A stretch of 64,000 nucleotides of DNA from Chitinophagaceae bacterium (lineage in GTDB: Bacteria > Bacteroidota > Bacteroidia > Chitinophagales > Chitinophagaceae), in NCBI GenBank assembly GCA_947488765.1, contig CANLAE010000007.1, forward strand, positions 1-64,000. Direction: 5' to 3'. The notes beneath the pieces were generated by a model. The model saw only the letters and a list, made by a program, of their open reading frames with translations, was not told the DNA's origin and searched no databases. Within the stretch, counting starts at the first letter, position 1; each line of letters opens with the position of its first letter. The position numbers were made by a program, and so were the translations under genes. Below are positions 37,111-47,252 of this stretch, one piece after another.

Positions 37111-37402
37111 TGTTTCGCTTTAATGTGTTAAAAAATATTGAATTTCATTTTGACAATTGATTTGCTTTCATCAATGTGTAATGAAGATGCATCGTGCAAT
37201 GAAATTCACACGTTCAGGAATAGAAGCTTGTTAATGGTTTATTAATTAACAAAATGAATGCAATTCTTAACGCTGTTTTTAGGGGAGAAAATATAGTGGT
37301 TGGGTACAATTAATTTAATCTGTTAATCGGCTGAAATATTTGTCCTGTCTTGTTTTCAACCTATAATTACATTCAGTACATATCCAATAATGCAGAACCA
37401 CA
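37111..37402. other. Spacer between the DUF4139 and nitroreductase genes
   Basis: No open frame or RNA gene is seen. It should hold the DUF4139 gene promoter near its left end, but no clear TAnnTTTG match is present there. Confidence 0.5.
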
Positions 37403-37438
37403 AAAAAAAGAGTGAAGCATAAACTTCACTCTTTTTTT
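37403..37438 (-). terminator. Terminator of the nitroreductase gene
   Basis: Perfect 15-base stem AAAAAAAGAGTGAAG / CTTCACTCTTTTTTT with a 6-base loop, 20 bases past the stop. Confidence 0.88.
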
Positions 37439-37458
37439 ATTGAAATATTTTTAAAGTA

Positions 37459-38088
37459 CTAGTACTTAATAAATAATTTCTCTTTGTCTCTTCTTACTTT
37501 TTTTGCACTGCTCAAGTAATCATTTGCAGCATCTCTGTAACCAAGGGTGAGCATACAAGCAGCATTCAATCCTTTTGCATCTAAGCCCAAAACTTCATTT
37601 ATACCTGCAGGGTTAAAACCTTCCATCGGAGTAGAATCAACTTCTTCAATAGCAGCAGCAGCAAGACCAAAACCTAAAGCAATGTAAGCTTGTTTTGCAG
37701 CCCAGTTGTAAAGGTCTTCAGCAGAAGAATTAGTTACTTTTCCTTTAATCATGTTCCCAAATTCTGTAAGTGCTTCAACTGGAATTCCTCTTGTAGCAGC
37801 AATTTCATTCATGTATTCATCAACATTAGCTGCTGTGATAGATTTCCATGGAGCAAAAATTAATATTGCTGCTGATTCTTTAATTTGAGGTTGGTTGTAA
37901 CAATGAGGGGCAAGTTGTTCTTTAATTGCAGGATCTTCAACTAAGATAACATTGTATGGAGTAAGTCCGTAAGAACTTGGTGTAAGCAGAATAGCATCTA
38001 AAATATTGTTTAATTTTTCTGTCGGAATGGGTTGTCCATTCATTCTTTTTGTAGCATAACGCCATTCTAAAGATTCAATAAAATTCAT
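37459..38088 (-). CDS. Nitroreductase family NAD(P)H-dependent oxidoreductase
   Basis: 209 residues. The FMN-binding pattern RYATKRMNGQPI, LTPSSYGLTPYNVILVED and QAYIALGFGLAAAAIEEVDSTPMEGF matches the NfsB/NfnB group, which reduces nitro compounds or quinones. True substrate unknown. Single-gene unit with a -7 element at 38117 and a strong terminator. Confidence 0.92.
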   Translation of the reverse strand: MNFIESLEWRYATKRMNGQPIPTEKLNNILDAILLTPSSYGLTPYNVILVEDPAIKEQLAPHCYNQPQIKESAAILIFAPWKSITAANVDEYMNEIAATRGIPVEALTEFGNMIKGKVTNSSAEDLYNWAAKQAYIALGFGLAAAAIEEVDSTPMEGFNPAGINEVLGLDAKGLNAACMLTLGYRDAANDYLSSAKKVRRDKEKLFIKY

Positions 38089-38116
38089 AGTAAATTTTGA
38101 TTTATAATTTGAAATG

Positions 38117-38124
38117 CAAACTTA
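38117..38124 (-). promoter_or_regulatory. Bacteroidota -7 element (TAAGTTTG) upstream of the nitroreductase gene
   Basis: Minus-strand match to TAnnTTTG 28 bases before the ATG; no TTG at 19 bases. Confidence 0.45.
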
Positions 38125-38212
38125 TTATTAATTATATATAAACTATCGATTTTAAAAGAAGTTAAATTACTAAATTGGAAATCTTTTCTGTTTCATTGGT
38201 TTGTAAAAACAT

Positions 38213-38244
38213 AAAAAAAGTGCCTTTGGAAAAAGGCACTTTTT
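38213..38244 (-). terminator. queA terminator
   Basis: Stem AAAAAGTGCCTTT / AAAGGCACTTTTT with a 4-base loop, just past the queA stop; a T run follows on the minus strand. Confidence 0.88.
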
Positions 38245-38259
38245 ATGAGTTATTATTCG

Positions 38260-39309
38260 TTAGATGATTAATAAAGCATCACCATAACTGAAGAAACGAT
38301 ATTTATCTTTAATTGCTTTTTGATATGCAGCCATTGCCAAATCATATCCTGCAAAAGCACAAGTCATAATTAATAAACTTGTTTTTGGCAAATGAAAGTT
38401 GGTAACTAAGCTATCTGCAATATTAAAGTTGTAAGGAGGATGAATAAAATTATTCGTCCAGCCTTCGCTTGGTTTTAATAATTTTTGAGCAGTGAAACTT
38501 GTTTCCATAGCACGCATTGTTGTTGTACCAATTGCACAAATTCTATGGTCGTTTTCTTTTGCTTTGTTTACAATTCTTGCAGCTTCTTCAGGAATGTTGT
38601 AGTATTCAGCATCCATTTTATGTTTGCTCAAATCTTCCACTTCAATTGGTCTGAATGTGCCCAAGCCTGTATGTAATGTAACTTCTGCAAAACGAATACC
38701 TTTTATTTCGCAACGTTTGATTAATTCCTGGCTAAAATGTAAACCTGCAGTTGGTGCAGCAACAGCGCCTTCATTTTTTGCATATACTGTTTGGTATCTT
38801 TCTTTATCTTCTTCGTCTGGCTTGCGTTTGATATATTTTGGCAAAGGAGTTTCACCAAGTGTTTCAAGCATTTTTTTAAAACTTTCATCATCATCATTCC
38901 ATAAAAATTTTATGGTACGACCACGACTAGTCGTGTTATCAATTACTTCTGCAACCAATTCTTCAGATTCACCAAAATAAAGTTTGTTACCAACCCTTAT
39001 TTTACGTGCAGGATCTACAATTACATCCCACAAACGATTTGGCTTATTTAATTCACGTAATAAAAAAACTTCAATTTTTGCTCCGGTCTTTTCTTTACGG
39101 CCGTACATTCTTGCAGAAAATACTTTTGTGTTATTTACTACAAACACATCTTTATCATCAAAGTATTCTAAGATGTCTTTAAAGTGTTTGTTTTCCATGT
39201 TGCCAGTTTTTCTGTTAACTACCAACATTCTGCTGTCTTCCCTTCTTTTTGTAGGGTTTTGTGCTATAAGATTAAGGGGCAGGTCGTACCTGAACTGAGA
39301 TATTTTCAT
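38260..39309 (-). CDS. queA: S-adenosylmethionine:tRNA ribosyltransferase-isomerase
   Basis: 349 residues. [62 protein letters not shown] and [18 protein letters not shown] are QueA signatures. Transfers a ribosyl group from SAM to 7-aminomethyl-7-deazaguanine in tRNA during queuosine synthesis. Not clustered with other que genes here. Confidence 0.97.
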   Translation of the reverse strand: MKISQFRYDLPLNLIAQNPTKRREDSRMLVVNRKTGNMENKHFKDILEYFDDKDVFVVNNTKVFSARMYGRKEKTGAKIEVFLLRELNKPNRLWDVIVDPARKIRVGNKLYFGESEELVAEVIDNTTSRGRTIKFLWNDDDESFKKMLETLGETPLPKYIKRKPDEEDKERYQTVYAKNEGAVAAPTAGLHFSQELIKRCEIKGIRFAEVTLHTGLGTFRPIEVEDLSKHKMDAEYYNIPEEAARIVNKAKENDHRICAIGTTTMRAMETSFTAQKLLKPSEGWTNNFIHPPYNFNIADSLVTNFHLPKTSLLIMTCAFAGYDLAMAAYQKAIKDKYRFFSYGDALLII

Positions 39310-39462
39310 GTTACGGCATGAGTTTAAAAAGGTTAAAAAAGTTTGTAAAGGTAAGGGAATTGAAAAGAATTGAATTAAAATGATGTGTATAAGGATTTCA
39401 AAAAGTAAGATTTATAATATGATAAAATTTAATTTTCAAGAACAATTTTACAAGCCTTACCC

Positions 39463-39470
39463 TACATTTG
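39463..39470 (+). promoter_or_regulatory. Bacteroidota -7 element (TACATTTG) upstream of ccmC
   Basis: Exact TAnnTTTG match 56 bases before the ccmC ATG; the -33 region is not clear. Confidence 0.45.
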
Positions 39471-39526
39471 CAATCCAATCGATTTTGCTTGTCGCTTAAT
39501 ACCACAGAATTAAATTGAACTTTATC

Positions 39527-40207
39527 ATGCGAAAAATTTGGTGGAAAATTGCAGCTGTTTGTTTGTTATTGTACACTAGTGTCATGGCTTTTCTTATTAC
39601 TGTACCCAAACCTGCAGGGGTTCCAATGGGAGAAAGCATTAGAAACTATTTCTTTCATGTTCCGATGTGGTTTGGCATGATGGTTTTATTGACAACTTCA
39701 TTCGTCTATTCCATCAAATATTTACGCAACCCTACTGCTGTCAATGATTACAATGCAGAAGAATTTGCAAAAACAGGAACTGTATTTGGTTTTTTAGGCA
39801 TTGTAACCGGAGCAATTTGGGCAAATTATCAATGGGGTGCACCTTGGAGCAGTGATCCAAAACAAAATGGTGCTGCAATTGCTTTACTTACATACTTAGC
39901 ATATTTCATTTTGCGTGGTAGTATGGTAGATGAAGAAAAGAAAGCAAGAATTGGTGCAGTGTACAATATTTTTGCCTATTTCATGTTATTCCCTGCAATA
40001 TGGATTTTACCAAGATTAGTTGAAAGTTTACATCCAGGAGGAATGGGAAGTCAGGGTAATCCCGCTGTAAATCCTAAGGATTCTTCTATTGAAATGAAGC
40101 TTGTATTTTGGCCTGCAGTTTTAGGTTGGTCATTATTAGGTGTTTGGATTAGCACCTTAAGAATTCGTGTTCAATTATTAAAAGAAAAACAACTTAACCA
40201 TGAATAA
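39527..40207 (+). CDS. ccmC: Cytochrome c biogenesis heme exporter-type membrane protein CcmC
   Basis: 226 residues from ATG 39527 (MRKIWWKIAAVCLLLY); a TTG four codons upstream is less likely. Six membrane helices are expected. The tryptophan-rich heme-handling segment is WANYQWGAPWSSDPKQNG, with flanking histidines (FFHVPMWFGMM; LVESLHPGG). CcmC presents heme outside the membrane for cytochrome c maturation. No ccmB is adjacent. Overlaps the next gene by 8 bases. Confidence 0.9.
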   Translation: MRKIWWKIAAVCLLLYTSVMAFLITVPKPAGVPMGESIRNYFFHVPMWFGMMVLLTTSFVYSIKYLRNPTAVNDYNAEEFAKTGTVFGFLGIVTGAIWANYQWGAPWSSDPKQNGAAIALLTYLAYFILRGSMVDEEKKARIGAVYNIFAYFMLFPAIWILPRLVESLHPGGMGSQGNPAVNPKDSSIEMKLVFWPAVLGWSLLGVWISTLRIRVQLLKEKQLNHE

Positions 40208-40412
40208 AATAAAAGCTGTTTTTATCATGTTGTTTACACTATTAACAACAATTTTAAATGCTCAAACATCAACAATGCAAAATTCAGATATTATGAGAAG
40301 TAATGGAAAAATATATGTAGTAATGGCTGTTGTAATTACTATTGTTACAGGCTTATTAGTATATCTTTTTCAATTGGATAAAAAAATAAAAAACTTAGAA
40401 AAAGATAAATAA
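40200..40412 (+). CDS. CcmD-like small membrane protein
   Basis: 70 residues. An N-terminal hydrophobic segment ends in NAQTS (signal-like), followed by a second helix (KIYVVMAVVITIVTGLLVYLFQL) and a Lys-rich cytosolic tail (DKKIKNLEKDK). Size, layout and overlap with ccmC fit the CcmD role of holding heme-loaded CcmE to CcmC; sequence alone is too short for certainty. Confidence 0.75.
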   Translation: MNKIKAVFIMLFTLLTTILNAQTSTMQNSDIMRSNGKIYVVMAVVITIVTGLLVYLFQLDKKIKNLEKDK

Positions 40413-40509
40413 TATAATTATTTTTCAGTATTTAAAATTGCCATAAAATTGATGTGTTAAAACATCTCGAATTAAAATTTAACGATTGCTCATTTAAAAA
40501 AATCAAATT

Positions 40510-41928
40510 ATGTCAAACTCAGTGTACAGTTTTTTTCACAGTGTAGAACAAAGCTTTGATAAGGCAGCAAAATTTACCAAATGGGATAAAGGTTTGCTTG
40601 AACAAATCAAAGCCTGTAACAGCGTTTATAGCATGCGTTTCCCCGTAAAAATGGATGATGGAAGAATTGAAGTAATCGAAGCATATCGTGTACAACATAG
40701 TCAACATAAAAGTCCTTGTAAAGGAGGTATTCGTTTCAGTGATGAAGTGAACCAAGATGAAGTAATGGCTTTGGCAAGTTTAATGACCTACAAATGTGCT
40801 ATTGTGAATGTTCCTTTTGGCGGTGGTAAAGGAGGAATTAAAATTAATCCCAAAAAGTATAGTGCATACGAGTTAGAAAAAATTACCCGCAGATATACAA
40901 GTGAATTGGTAAAGAAAAATTTCATTGGACCTGGTATTGATGTTCCTGCTCCAGATTATGGAACTGGTGAGCGTGAAATGGCTTGGATTGTTGATACTTA
41001 TTCTTCACTAAAACCGGGAGATATCGATGCAGCAGGCTGTGTAACGGGTAAGCCCATTTCTCAAGGAGGGGTTCGTGGTCGTAAAGAAGCAACAGGATTA
41101 GGGGTGTTTTTTGGCATCAGGGAAGTTTGTAATATGCCAGAAATTATGGCTAAAGTTGGTTTAACAACAGGAGTTGAAAATAAGACCGTAGTTGTACAAG
41201 GTTTAGGAAATGTAGGTTATCACTCTGCTAAATTTTTCAGAGAAGCAGGCGCTAAAGTTGTTGCTATTGCTGAGTTTGAAGGAGCGGTATACAACAAAGA
41301 TGGCATCAATGAAGAAGAATTGTTTGCTCACAGAAAAGCAACTGGAAGTATATTGAACTTTCCCGGTTGTACTAATCTTGCTAAAAATACTGATGCCTTA
41401 GAATTAGCTTGTGATATATTAATTCCTGCAGCTTTAGAAAATGTAATCAATCATGAGAATGCAGGTCGTGTTCAGGCAAAAATTATTGGGGAAGCTGCAA
41501 ACGGACCCCTTACACCGGAAGCAGATGAAATCCTTGCTGCAAAAGGGATTGTAGTTGTGCCGGATATGTATTTGAATGCCGGTGGTGTAACAGTTAGCTA
41601 TTTTGAGTGGTTGAAAAATTTAAGCCATGTGCGTTATGGTAGAATGGAAAAACGTTTTACTGAAAACATGAATACGCATATTGTAAGTCAAATTGAAGAA
41701 GTGAGTGGTAAAAAGATAAGTGATGCTGAACGCAAAATTATTTTACACGGACCCGAAGAAGTAGATTTGGTGCATAGTGGTTTAGAAGAAACAATGATTG
41801 CAGCCACACGTGAAATTATGGACATTTGGAAAAATAATGCGGATATTCCTGACATGAGAACAGCAGCTTATGTAAATGCCATTAATAAGGTAGCAACCAG
41901 TTATAATGAACTTGGTATTTTCCCTTAA
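40510..41928 (+). CDS. gdhA: Glutamate dehydrogenase (Glu/Leu/Phe/Val family)
   Basis: 472 residues. YRVQHSQHKSPCKGGIRF, VPFGGGKGGI, the catalytic-region APDYGTGEREMAWI, and NAD-domain VVVQGLGNVGYHSAKFF are present. Links 2-oxoglutarate and ammonia to glutamate. The coenzyme (NAD or NADP) cannot be set from this. 97 bases after the ccmD-like gene. Confidence 0.93.
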   Translation: MSNSVYSFFHSVEQSFDKAAKFTKWDKGLLEQIKACNSVYSMRFPVKMDDGRIEVIEAYRVQHSQHKSPCKGGIRFSDEVNQDEVMALASLMTYKCAIVNVPFGGGKGGIKINPKKYSAYELEKITRRYTSELVKKNFIGPGIDVPAPDYGTGEREMAWIVDTYSSLKPGDIDAAGCVTGKPISQGGVRGRKEATGLGVFFGIREVCNMPEIMAKVGLTTGVENKTVVVQGLGNVGYHSAKFFREAGAKVVAIAEFEGAVYNKDGINEEELFAHRKATGSILNFPGCTNLAKNTDALELACDILIPAALENVINHENAGRVQAKIIGEAANGPLTPEADEILAAKGIVVVPDMYLNAGGVTVSYFEWLKNLSHVRYGRMEKRFTENMNTHIVSQIEEVSGKKISDAERKIILHGPEEVDLVHSGLEETMIAATREIMDIWKNNADIPDMRTAAYVNAINKVATSYNELGIFP

Positions 41929-41948
41929 TTGGACACTTTCAAATATTC

Positions 41949-41978
41949 AAAAGCCGATAATTTTTATCGGCTTTTTTT
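41949..41978 (+). terminator. gdhA terminator
   Basis: Stem AAAAGCCGATAA / TTATCGGCTTTT with 3-base loop and a T run, 20 bases past the stop. Confidence 0.9.
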
Positions 41979-42145
41979 GTATAAATAGTTAATAATATGC
42001 TTTGTTGAGAATACTATTGATAAAATTTAATGCTTTTCCTTTTTCTAATAAATTTCTTTTATAATAATTATATACTTAATTACAACGATGTGAAAAGTTG
42101 AAGCACAAATCAAATTATTGCTACTTATAAATATCTCTTAATCGT

Positions 42146-42153
42146 TACATTTG
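42146..42153 (+). promoter_or_regulatory. Bacteroidota -7 element (TACATTTG) upstream of icd
   Basis: Exact TAnnTTTG match 36 bases before the ATG. The nearest TTG (42118-42120) is 25 bases away, longer than usual. Confidence 0.45.
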
Positions 42154-42189
42154 CATATCTTTTTAAACTTCTCAAAAAAATAAAATACA

Positions 42190-43419
42190 ATGGCAGCAAA
42201 AATTAAAGTGGCGAATCCTGTGGTAGAATTGGATGGCGATGAGATGACAAGAATTATCTGGAAATTCATTAAGGACAAATTAATTCTTCCTTATTTGGAA
42301 GTAGATATCAAGTACTACGATTTGGGGATGGAATACCGTGATGAAACCAATGATCAGGTTACTATTGATGCCGCAAATGCAATTAAACAATATGGGGTTG
42401 GTATAAAGTGTGCAACTATTACGCCAGATGAGCAACGTGTAGAAGAATTTAAGTTGAAACAAATGTGGAAGAGCCCAAATGGGACAATTAGAAATATTTT
42501 AGATGGTACAGTTTTCAGAGAACCAATTGTATGTAAAAATGTACCTCGTTTGGTTCCTAACTGGACCGCTCCAATTTGTATTGGTCGTCATGCTTTTGGT
42601 GATCAATATCGTGCAACAGATTTTGTTACAAAAGGAAAAGGAAAATTGACTATCAAATTTGAAGGAGAAGATGGTCAAATAATACAACACGAAGTATTTA
42701 ATTTTAAAGGAGATGGCGTTGCATTGGCTATGTACAATACCGATGAAAGTATTTTTGGTTTTGCTAGAAGTTGCTTCAATACTGCATTACAGAAGAAATG
42801 GCCTTTATATTTATCAACAAAAAATACCATTCTTAAAAAATATGATGGTCGTTTTAAAGATATTTTTGAGGAAGTGTATCAAAATGAATTTAAGGCAAAA
42901 TATGCAGAAGCAGGAATTACATATGAACATCGTTTAATAGATGACATGGTTGCAAGTGCTTTAAAATGGAATGGTAATTTTGTTTGGGCTTGTAAAAATT
43001 ATGACGGTGATGTACAAAGTGATACCGTTGCACAAGGCTTTGGTAGCTTAGGTTTGATGACTTCTGTATTGGTTACTCCTGACGGGAATGTAATGGAAGC
43101 TGAAGCCGCACATGGAACTGTAACACGGCATTATCGTGAACACCAAAAAGGCAAACCAACAAGCACTAATCCAATTGCAAGCATTTTTGCATGGACTCGC
43201 GGTTTGGAATTCAGAGGTAAACTAGATAATAATCAAGCATTAATTAACTTTTGTCAGGCATTGGAACAAGTGTGTATCGAAACTGTAGAAAGTGGTAAGA
43301 TGACGAAAGATTTAGCAGTTTGTATCCATGGTAATAAAGTAAATCATGGCGAACATTATTTATATACTGAAGAATTCTTAGATGCGTTGGATAAAAATTT
43401 GCAAGTGAAATTGGGATAA
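42190..43419 (+). CDS. icd: Isocitrate dehydrogenase (NADP), eukaryote-like type
   Basis: 409 residues. [58 protein letters not shown], and [17 protein letters not shown] are those of the IDH subfamily shared with eukaryotic IDH1/2, not the E. coli type. Decarboxylates isocitrate to 2-oxoglutarate with NADP. Between gdhA and a shared terminator. Confidence 0.96.
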   Translation: MAAKIKVANPVVELDGDEMTRIIWKFIKDKLILPYLEVDIKYYDLGMEYRDETNDQVTIDAANAIKQYGVGIKCATITPDEQRVEEFKLKQMWKSPNGTIRNILDGTVFREPIVCKNVPRLVPNWTAPICIGRHAFGDQYRATDFVTKGKGKLTIKFEGEDGQIIQHEVFNFKGDGVALAMYNTDESIFGFARSCFNTALQKKWPLYLSTKNTILKKYDGRFKDIFEEVYQNEFKAKYAEAGITYEHRLIDDMVASALKWNGNFVWACKNYDGDVQSDTVAQGFGSLGLMTSVLVTPDGNVMEAEAAHGTVTRHYREHQKGKPTSTNPIASIFAWTRGLEFRGKLDNNQALINFCQALEQVCIETVESGKMTKDLAVCIHGNKVNHGEHYLYTEEFLDALDKNLQVKLG

Positions 43420-43510
43420 ATATTATCTGTATGAATTTATTTATCTGAAAACATAACAAAATAAATTATCCACGGAAAACATAGATAATTCAGATATTGA
43501 AAATAAAATA

Positions 43511-43545
43511 AAAAAGCCACATCATTTAATTGATGTGGCTTTCTC
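43511..43545. terminator. Two-way terminator between icd and the DUF2911 gene
   Basis: Perfect 12-base stem AAAGCCACATCA / TGATGTGGCTTT with a 6-base loop and A/T runs on both sides, placed between convergent genes. Confidence 0.88.
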
Positions 43546-43572
43546 TTTGAACTGAAATTTATTAAAATAGAT

Positions 43573-44415
43573 TTATAATTTTTTAATCAATTCTTTTGCC
43601 ATTCTTACATAGTCTGTATTTTTTTGTTCAGTAGCAACGGAAATACATTTTTCAGCACTTGCTTTTGCTGCTACTTTATCACCTAAATCTCTTTCAATTT
43701 TTGCTTTCAATAAATACATCCAAAAAGAAGTTGGACTTGCTTCTAAAGCTTTAGAAATGCTGCTTAATGCTTTGTTCAAATCTTTGTCCAGTTCAAAATA
43801 AAAATTTGCCGCTGCATAGTAAGTATTTGCAGTAACCTTATCTGCTGCTAATGCTTGTTCAGCCTGCATTCTGATTCTGTCTTTAACGTTGGTAGCAATT
43901 GGTAAATTAATGCCCAAATTGCCCCACATTAACTGCAGTTCACAACTTTCAAATTTGATATTTGCAAATTGCATGGTAAACATTTCTACATTCTCTTTCA
44001 ACTTTACAGGTTCAATTGTTACACGAACTACATCATTTTCAATTTTATACGAAGAGGCCTGATTAACGGTTGTATCCTTTGAAATGATTACAATCCATTC
44101 TTTTTTACCAGGAATAGTTAATAATCCATATTTCCCGGATTTTAAAGTTGTACCCCCAATCATTACTTCATCTGTAAATTTTAAAGTAGTAGCTGAATTA
44201 GCACCTGTCCGCCAAACGTTATTTAAAGGAGCTAATTCGCTGCCATCTTTAAATAATTCTCTTCCTTTTATAGAAGGACGCGAATAACTTAGTTCAATTT
44301 TTCCCAATCCAAATTCCTGGGTAATGGTTTGTGTAGGACTAGGAGCAGGCATCTTTATTTGAGCCATAGATGTTGAAGCTGTTGCAATGGCAATAAGCAA
44401 GAAAATTTTTTTCAT
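43573..44415 (-). CDS. DUF2911 domain protein
   Basis: 280 residues with signal peptide (ends SMAQ). DUF2911 fills about 25-170 (ELSYSRPSIKGRELF, VWRTGANSATTLKF, LKSGKYGLLTIPGKKEW). The last third is TPR-like (AAANFYFELDKDLNKALSSI, EASPTSFWMYLLKAKIERDL). Periplasmic; function unknown. It has its own consensus promoter, so it is separate from xerD. Confidence 0.9.
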   Translation of the reverse strand: MKKIFLLIAIATASTSMAQIKMPAPSPTQTITQEFGLGKIELSYSRPSIKGRELFKDGSELAPLNNVWRTGANSATTLKFTDEVMIGGTTLKSGKYGLLTIPGKKEWIVIISKDTTVNQASSYKIENDVVRVTIEPVKLKENVEMFTMQFANIKFESCELQLMWGNLGINLPIATNVKDRIRMQAEQALAADKVTANTYYAAANFYFELDKDLNKALSSISKALEASPTSFWMYLLKAKIERDLGDKVAAKASAEKCISVATEQKNTDYVRMAKELIKKL

Positions 44416-44434
44416 AATTATTTTTTATTTACTG

Positions 44435-44464
44435 CAAACCTACAACTTAGCATTGTTGTACCAA
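44435..44464 (-). promoter_or_regulatory. DUF2911 gene promoter (TTG, 19 bases, TAGGTTTG)
   Basis: On the minus strand TTG (44462-44464) and TAGGTTTG (44435-44442) are separated by exactly 19 bases; the ATG is 19 bases further. Confidence 0.8.
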
Positions 44465-44486
44465 ATGATTTTGGTAAAAGGGATGA

Positions 44487-45389
44487 TTATTTTTTAAATG
44501 CTGGATGAAATTGGTGTAAGGTGCTGCGTAAATAATCTCTATCGAGATGTGTGTAAATTTCGGTAGTTGTAATACTTTCATGACCTAACATTTGTTGCAC
44601 AGCTCTTAAATCTGCACCGCCTTCTACCAAATGAGTAGCAAATGAATGTCTGAATGTATGGGGTGAAATATTTTTTTTGATTTCGGCTTTTGCTGCCAAA
44701 TCTTTGATGATATAAAATATCATAATTCTGGATAATCCTTTACCAAAGCGATTGATAAATAACACATCCTCAAATTGATTTTGAACCTTAGTATGAACCC
44801 TAATTTCATTTTTATAAATGTTGATGTATTTGATTGCATCAGACCCAATTGGTACTAATCTTTCTTTATCGCCTTTCCCAATAACTCTGATAAAACCAAT
44901 ATCTAAATACAGACAACTGATTTTCAAATTGATTACCTCACTCACACGTAACCCACAGCTGTACATGGTTTCAAGGATTGCTTTGTTTCGGGCACCATCA
45001 GATTTGCTAACATCGAGTTTGCCAATCATGGATTCAATTTCTTCAAAACTTAAGAAGTCGGGCAGCTTTCTTTTTGTTTTAGGAGCATCTAATAAAAGAG
45101 AAGGATCAATAGTTGTAATTTGTTCGGTAATACAATATTTGTAAAAACTTCGAATGCCCGATATGATTCTCGCTTGTGAAGTTGCATTCAGTCCAATTTC
45201 ATGAATGAATTTAATAAAGGCCTGCAAATCGTTTAATGATATGTTAGCAGGCGACTTTGTATTTTGATGGATTATTAGGTAATCCGTAAGTTTTTCTACA
45301 TCTCTTAAGTAAGCTTCAACAGAATGATTGCTCAATGATTTCTCTAATTGAAGCCAAGCTTTAAAACCTTTCTTATAAGCATCCCACAT
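44487..45389 (-). CDS. xerD: Tyrosine recombinase XerD
   Basis: 300 residues. N-terminal SAM-like domain, then the catalytic set Arg148 (SCGLRVSE), Lys172 (GKGDKERLV), His244-Arg247 (SPHTFRHSFATHL), His270 (LGHESITTT) and Tyr279. Length and the lack of neighbouring mobile genes favour the housekeeping dimer-resolution enzyme over a phage or transposon integrase. Confidence 0.93.
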   Translation of the reverse strand: MWDAYKKGFKAWLQLEKSLSNHSVEAYLRDVEKLTDYLIIHQNTKSPANISLNDLQAFIKFIHEIGLNATSQARIISGIRSFYKYCITEQITTIDPSLLLDAPKTKRKLPDFLSFEEIESMIGKLDVSKSDGARNKAILETMYSCGLRVSEVINLKISCLYLDIGFIRVIGKGDKERLVPIGSDAIKYINIYKNEIRVHTKVQNQFEDVLFINRFGKGLSRIMIFYIIKDLAAKAEIKKNISPHTFRHSFATHLVEGGADLRAVQQMLGHESITTTEIYTHLDRDYLRSTLHQFHPAFKK

Positions 45390-45476
45390 AATAGGTTCCG
45401 TTTTGTAGATTGTATTTATATTCGTTGCAAGTTTATCAAATATATTTTAATAGAATAATAATTTTTAGTAAAAAAT

Positions 45477-45980
45477 ATGCAGCCCATTAATCTTCGTTCG
45501 TTTAATCAGAAAGTAAGACATCATAAAAAAGCTTTCAAAAAATATTTATCAAAAGTAGAAAAGAATCCACCAAAAAATATTAATGCAATTGTTGATAAAG
45601 TTAATACTGAAGTTTGGCAGGAAATTGATTGCATAACCTGCGCAAATTGTTGCAAAAAAATGACGCCAACTTTTACAACGAAAGATATAAAAAGTATTGC
45701 CATACATTTTGACATGACTCCAAAAGAGGTTAAAGAAAAGTGGTTGCATCAGGATAAAAAAAATGGCGACTGGATAAATGTCAATCAGCCTTGTCAGTTT
45801 TTAAATCTAGAATCTAATATGTGCAGTATTTATGAAGTAAGACCGGCAGATTGTTCCGGTTTTCCCCATCTCAAAAAGAAAAAAGTTACTGATTATATTC
45901 ATGTACATCAACAAAATATTGAGTATTGCCCCGCTACTTTTAAAATGGTAGAAAAATGGATGACGGCGATGCCTAAATAA
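45477..45980 (+). CDS. YkgJ family cysteine cluster protein
   Basis: 167 residues. Two cysteine groups (ITCANCCKKMTPTF; QPCQFLNLESNMCSIYEVRPADCSGFP) plus a late Cys (IEYCPATFK) form the zinc/iron-chelating cluster of the family. Function unclear. Divergent from xerD by 87 bases and closed by a strong two-way terminator. Confidence 0.88.
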   Translation: MQPINLRSFNQKVRHHKKAFKKYLSKVEKNPPKNINAIVDKVNTEVWQEIDCITCANCCKKMTPTFTTKDIKSIAIHFDMTPKEVKEKWLHQDKKNGDWINVNQPCQFLNLESNMCSIYEVRPADCSGFPHLKKKKVTDYIHVHQQNIEYCPATFKMVEKWMTAMPK

Positions 45981-45992
45981 TATAGAAAGTCC

Positions 45993-46027
45993 AAAAAAAA
46001 GGAGCTGATATTTCAGCTCCTTTTTTT
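45993..46027. terminator. Two-way terminator between convergent genes
   Basis: Stem of at least 14 bases, AAAAAAAGGAGCTGA / TCAGCTCCTTTTTTT, with a short loop; T runs on both strands. Confidence 0.9.
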
Positions 46028-46032
46028 ATTTT

Positions 46033-47025
46033 TTATAGTCCTAAAAAACTAGATTTTTTTAATAATTTCCTGGCTTCACCAATTTTAAAGCCGTTATTGT
46101 ATACTTCAATTCTATATTCCCCCTGGTCAAATTTATTACCTGGTTTCCAGTTAAAACTTACTGGAATTACTTTGCCTGTTTCGTAATTCACATCTACTTT
46201 ATTGGTGTATTGTTTGTTGTTGCCTTCTCTGTCTGTAAAGCTTCCAGAAGATTGTGAAATTGATCCATCAGGGTAGAAAATACAAACCATTATTGGCTTT
46301 GTGCCGGTTGGTGTAATTCTATTTTCATCAATATTAAAACTAACTCTGAAATAGTCTGCTTTTTTTGCAGTAGAAGTTTCTTTCTCTTTAGTGCCTCTTA
46401 AATTAATGGCAGCAATATTGATTCCCGAAGCATGTAATGTACTTGCAATGTCTTCAACTTTAGCTTTCTCTTCTTTGGTTTTATTAAGATTATTTTCAAG
46501 TGCACCTTTTTCTTCTGTCAACTGTTTTTTATCATTCGTCAACTGATCATTACTTACAGTTAATTGTTTATTTTCAGCTTTTAAAGCTTCTACTTGTGCA
46601 TATAATGCTTCAATTTTTGATTGTAGTTCTCCAAGTTGTTTTTTTGCTTCTTTTAATTCAGCATCGCTTACTTTTTTCTTACTTAGTATAGATGATATAC
46701 TTGATTTTAATTTTTGAATATCATTGTTCTTTTCTACTAATGCACCTTGCAGTTGTTGATTATTGGTAGTGATGGAATCTGCTTTAATAGTAAGCAAATC
46801 AAATTGAGATTTTAAAACAGCTTGATCTAAAGAGTCTTTTGATATTCTTTCTATGAAAACTGTACGTTCTTCTTTTACTTTATTTTTATCAATGATAAAA
46901 TATACCCATGAACCAATTAATGCAAACAATAATAGGTAGATAATTTTTTTATTATCATTTTTTGAGGCTTTGCTACTACTTTCATTTTTTCCTGAAGAAG
47001 CATTAGGATACTGATTATTATTCAT
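46033..47025 (-). CDS. Membrane-anchored coiled-coil protein of unknown function
   Basis: 330 residues. Polar N-terminus, one membrane helix at about 28-45 (IIYLLLFALIGSWVYFI), a long coiled coil at about 55-200 (Lys/Glu/Leu heptads such as AKKQLGELQSKIEALYAQVE), and a beta-rich C-terminal domain at 210-320 (ADYFRVSFNIDENRIT, FNWKPGNKFDQGEYRIEVY). The C-terminal part is likely outside the cytoplasm. I do not recognise the family. Confidence 0.75.
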   Translation of the reverse strand: MNNNQYPNASSGKNESSSKASKNDNKKIIYLLLFALIGSWVYFIIDKNKVKEERTVFIERISKDSLDQAVLKSQFDLLTIKADSITTNNQQLQGALVEKNNDIQKLKSSISSILSKKKVSDAELKEAKKQLGELQSKIEALYAQVEALKAENKQLTVSNDQLTNDKKQLTEEKGALENNLNKTKEEKAKVEDIASTLHASGINIAAINLRGTKEKETSTAKKADYFRVSFNIDENRITPTGTKPIMVCIFYPDGSISQSSGSFTDREGNNKQYTNKVDVNYETGKVIPVSFNWKPGNKFDQGEYRIEVYNNGFKIGEARKLLKKSSFLGL

Positions 47026-47252
47026 TTTCTTTAATTTTTATTATTCAAAGATAGCTTTTGTTTTTATTAAACTATTTTACATAAAGATGATTGTTGTTAT
47101 AATTTTTAAAAAATTTGTACACTAGCTTAAACCACTGTTGGTTCAATTTATCTTCTTTATAATTATATATATTAAAATTTGTAATAGTAATACAATTTAT
47201 TATATTTACTTTTCAAGTTTTACTTAATTAATTTATAAATAAAACCATTTTC

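Noticed and set aside
44487-45389. Tyrosine recombinase as a sign of an integrated element
   Set aside because: Length, motifs and housekeeping neighbours fit XerD; no att-like repeats or phage or transposon genes are seen, and the tRNA-Ala is 9 kb away without a direct repeat beside it.
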